The notes beneath the pieces were generated by a model. It had not been told where the DNA came from. It made no database searches and saw only the letters and a list, made by a program, of their open reading frames with translations. Of a DNA stretch of 21,936 bases, positions 21,298-21,936 are shown piece after piece (positions within the stretch are counted from its first letter, which is position 1; each line of letters opens with the position of its first letter). Location: assembly GCA_036897485.1 (NCBI GenBank), contig JAYMTF010001674.1, positions 1 to 21,936 of the forward strand. Direction: 5' to 3'. Position numbers and translations under genes: made by a program. The stretch comes from Pelargonium nanum (taxonomy: Eukaryota; Streptophyta; Magnoliopsida; Geraniales; Geraniaceae).

Positions 21298-21610
21298 TTC
21301 GTGTGTATAAATTTATATCTGATCTAAAATTCGGATATGAAACTGATTTTGAATTATTATTATTTTTTGTTTTATTTTTTTCTATTGTTCCAAAATTTTC
21401 AGATGAAAATATGCATTATTTGAAAAAAAAATTATAATAATGTTCCTCCCGAATAGTTATATGAAACCAAAAAAAAAATTATCTCAATCGAACATCCGAA
21501 CACAAAATTATGAATTTTTAAAGTTTAGATCGTAAAATAAAAAGTGAAGAAATAAAATGGGAATCCAATTCCATTCGACATAGGTGGGAATCAAATTACT
21601 CATGGGCGAG

Positions 21611-21691
21611 GGAATGTGAATGAGAATAGATGTGTTCTAATCTAAACATTATCAATGAAAATCTCATTCTCATTCTTCATTCTCATTCTCA
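21611..21691. repeat. CATTCT tract with an inverted partner
   Basis: TCTCATTCTCATTC recurs in 21661-21691 and is complementary to GAATGTGAATGAGAAT at 21611-21627. The two can form a stem with a loop of about 35 bases. Similar GAATGAGAATG termini next to CAAACC occur at the ends of some plant MITEs, but I cannot find both element ends. Confidence 0.35.
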
Positions 21692-21936
21692 AACCAAAAA
21701 TCATAATCCAAAAGTACTAAGTGTATTTTTAAAATTTTGACAAACTTTCGTATGCTCAATTCATTTAAATAGATATTACAAATATATATATATATAGTAA
21801 ATCACTTTCTTTGCTCAAAAACCTCTCGGCTCTAAATTGTTTAGGCTCAAGAAAGTTATGTAATTTAGACAAAATAATAATAATAATATTATATATATAA
21901 TAATAACCTCTGCACATAAAGAAAAGATAGTTATGC

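Larger units (their letters stand above)
21064..21936. other. AT-rich end of window, no gene seen
   Basis: No convincing frame is present. It contains a TG/TA/TATG simple repeat (21245-21297), several diverged AAATTCGAA/GATTTGAAATT-like words (21175-21345), a CATTCT-rich tract (21661-21691) and an AT run near 21880-21905. It may include decayed transposon sequence. Confidence 0.55.

Overview
The window is nuclear DNA from a flowering plant. Three protein-coding genes are split into exons by GT...AG introns, the intergenic DNA is very AT-rich, and there are Stowaway-type MITEs and TGGGCY/GCCCA promoter motifs. The protein families point to a eudicot; I cannot name a genus. I rebuilt the genes by hand, requiring consensus splice sites and preserved reading phase at every junction.

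Layout. 1-1285: AT-rich intergenic DNA. 1286-4425 (minus): two-exon gene for a 223-residue secreted, Cys-containing, probably GPI-anchored glycoprotein, with a 2.5 kb intron. 4426-5535: AT-rich spacer ending in a TATA-like box for the next gene. 5536-9929 (plus): seven-exon gene for a 249-residue helical protein with a bipartite, twin-arginine transit peptide, so probably a thylakoid lumen protein. 9930-10439: short spacer between convergent 3' ends. 10440-17134 (minus): 17-exon gene for a 1004-residue F-box/LRR protein, the FBL15/SLOW MOTION (SLOMO) orthologue. 17135-17400: probable FBL15 leader with three upstream ATGs, one being a bare ATG-TAA. 17400-21936: gene-poor DNA with decayed repeats, two clusters of site-II-like promoter motifs, a degenerate 33-bp minisatellite and a possible Ty3-type gag relic.

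The three genes are unrelated housekeeping or developmental genes and do not form a pathway or cluster. I found no new multi-gene system. The best second-look signals are: (i) a 63-bp tandem duplication that copies the last coding part of FBL15 in frame past its stop codon; (ii) three sites where a 15-bp direct repeat flanks only a T tract plus 2-6 other bases, looking like extremely 5'-truncated retroposon insertions; (iii) three copies of one Stowaway-like MITE family, two lying in opposite orientation 27 bp apart in one intron; (iv) the FBL15 uORF set; (v) the degenerate minisatellite next to promoter-like motif clusters with no visible gene.
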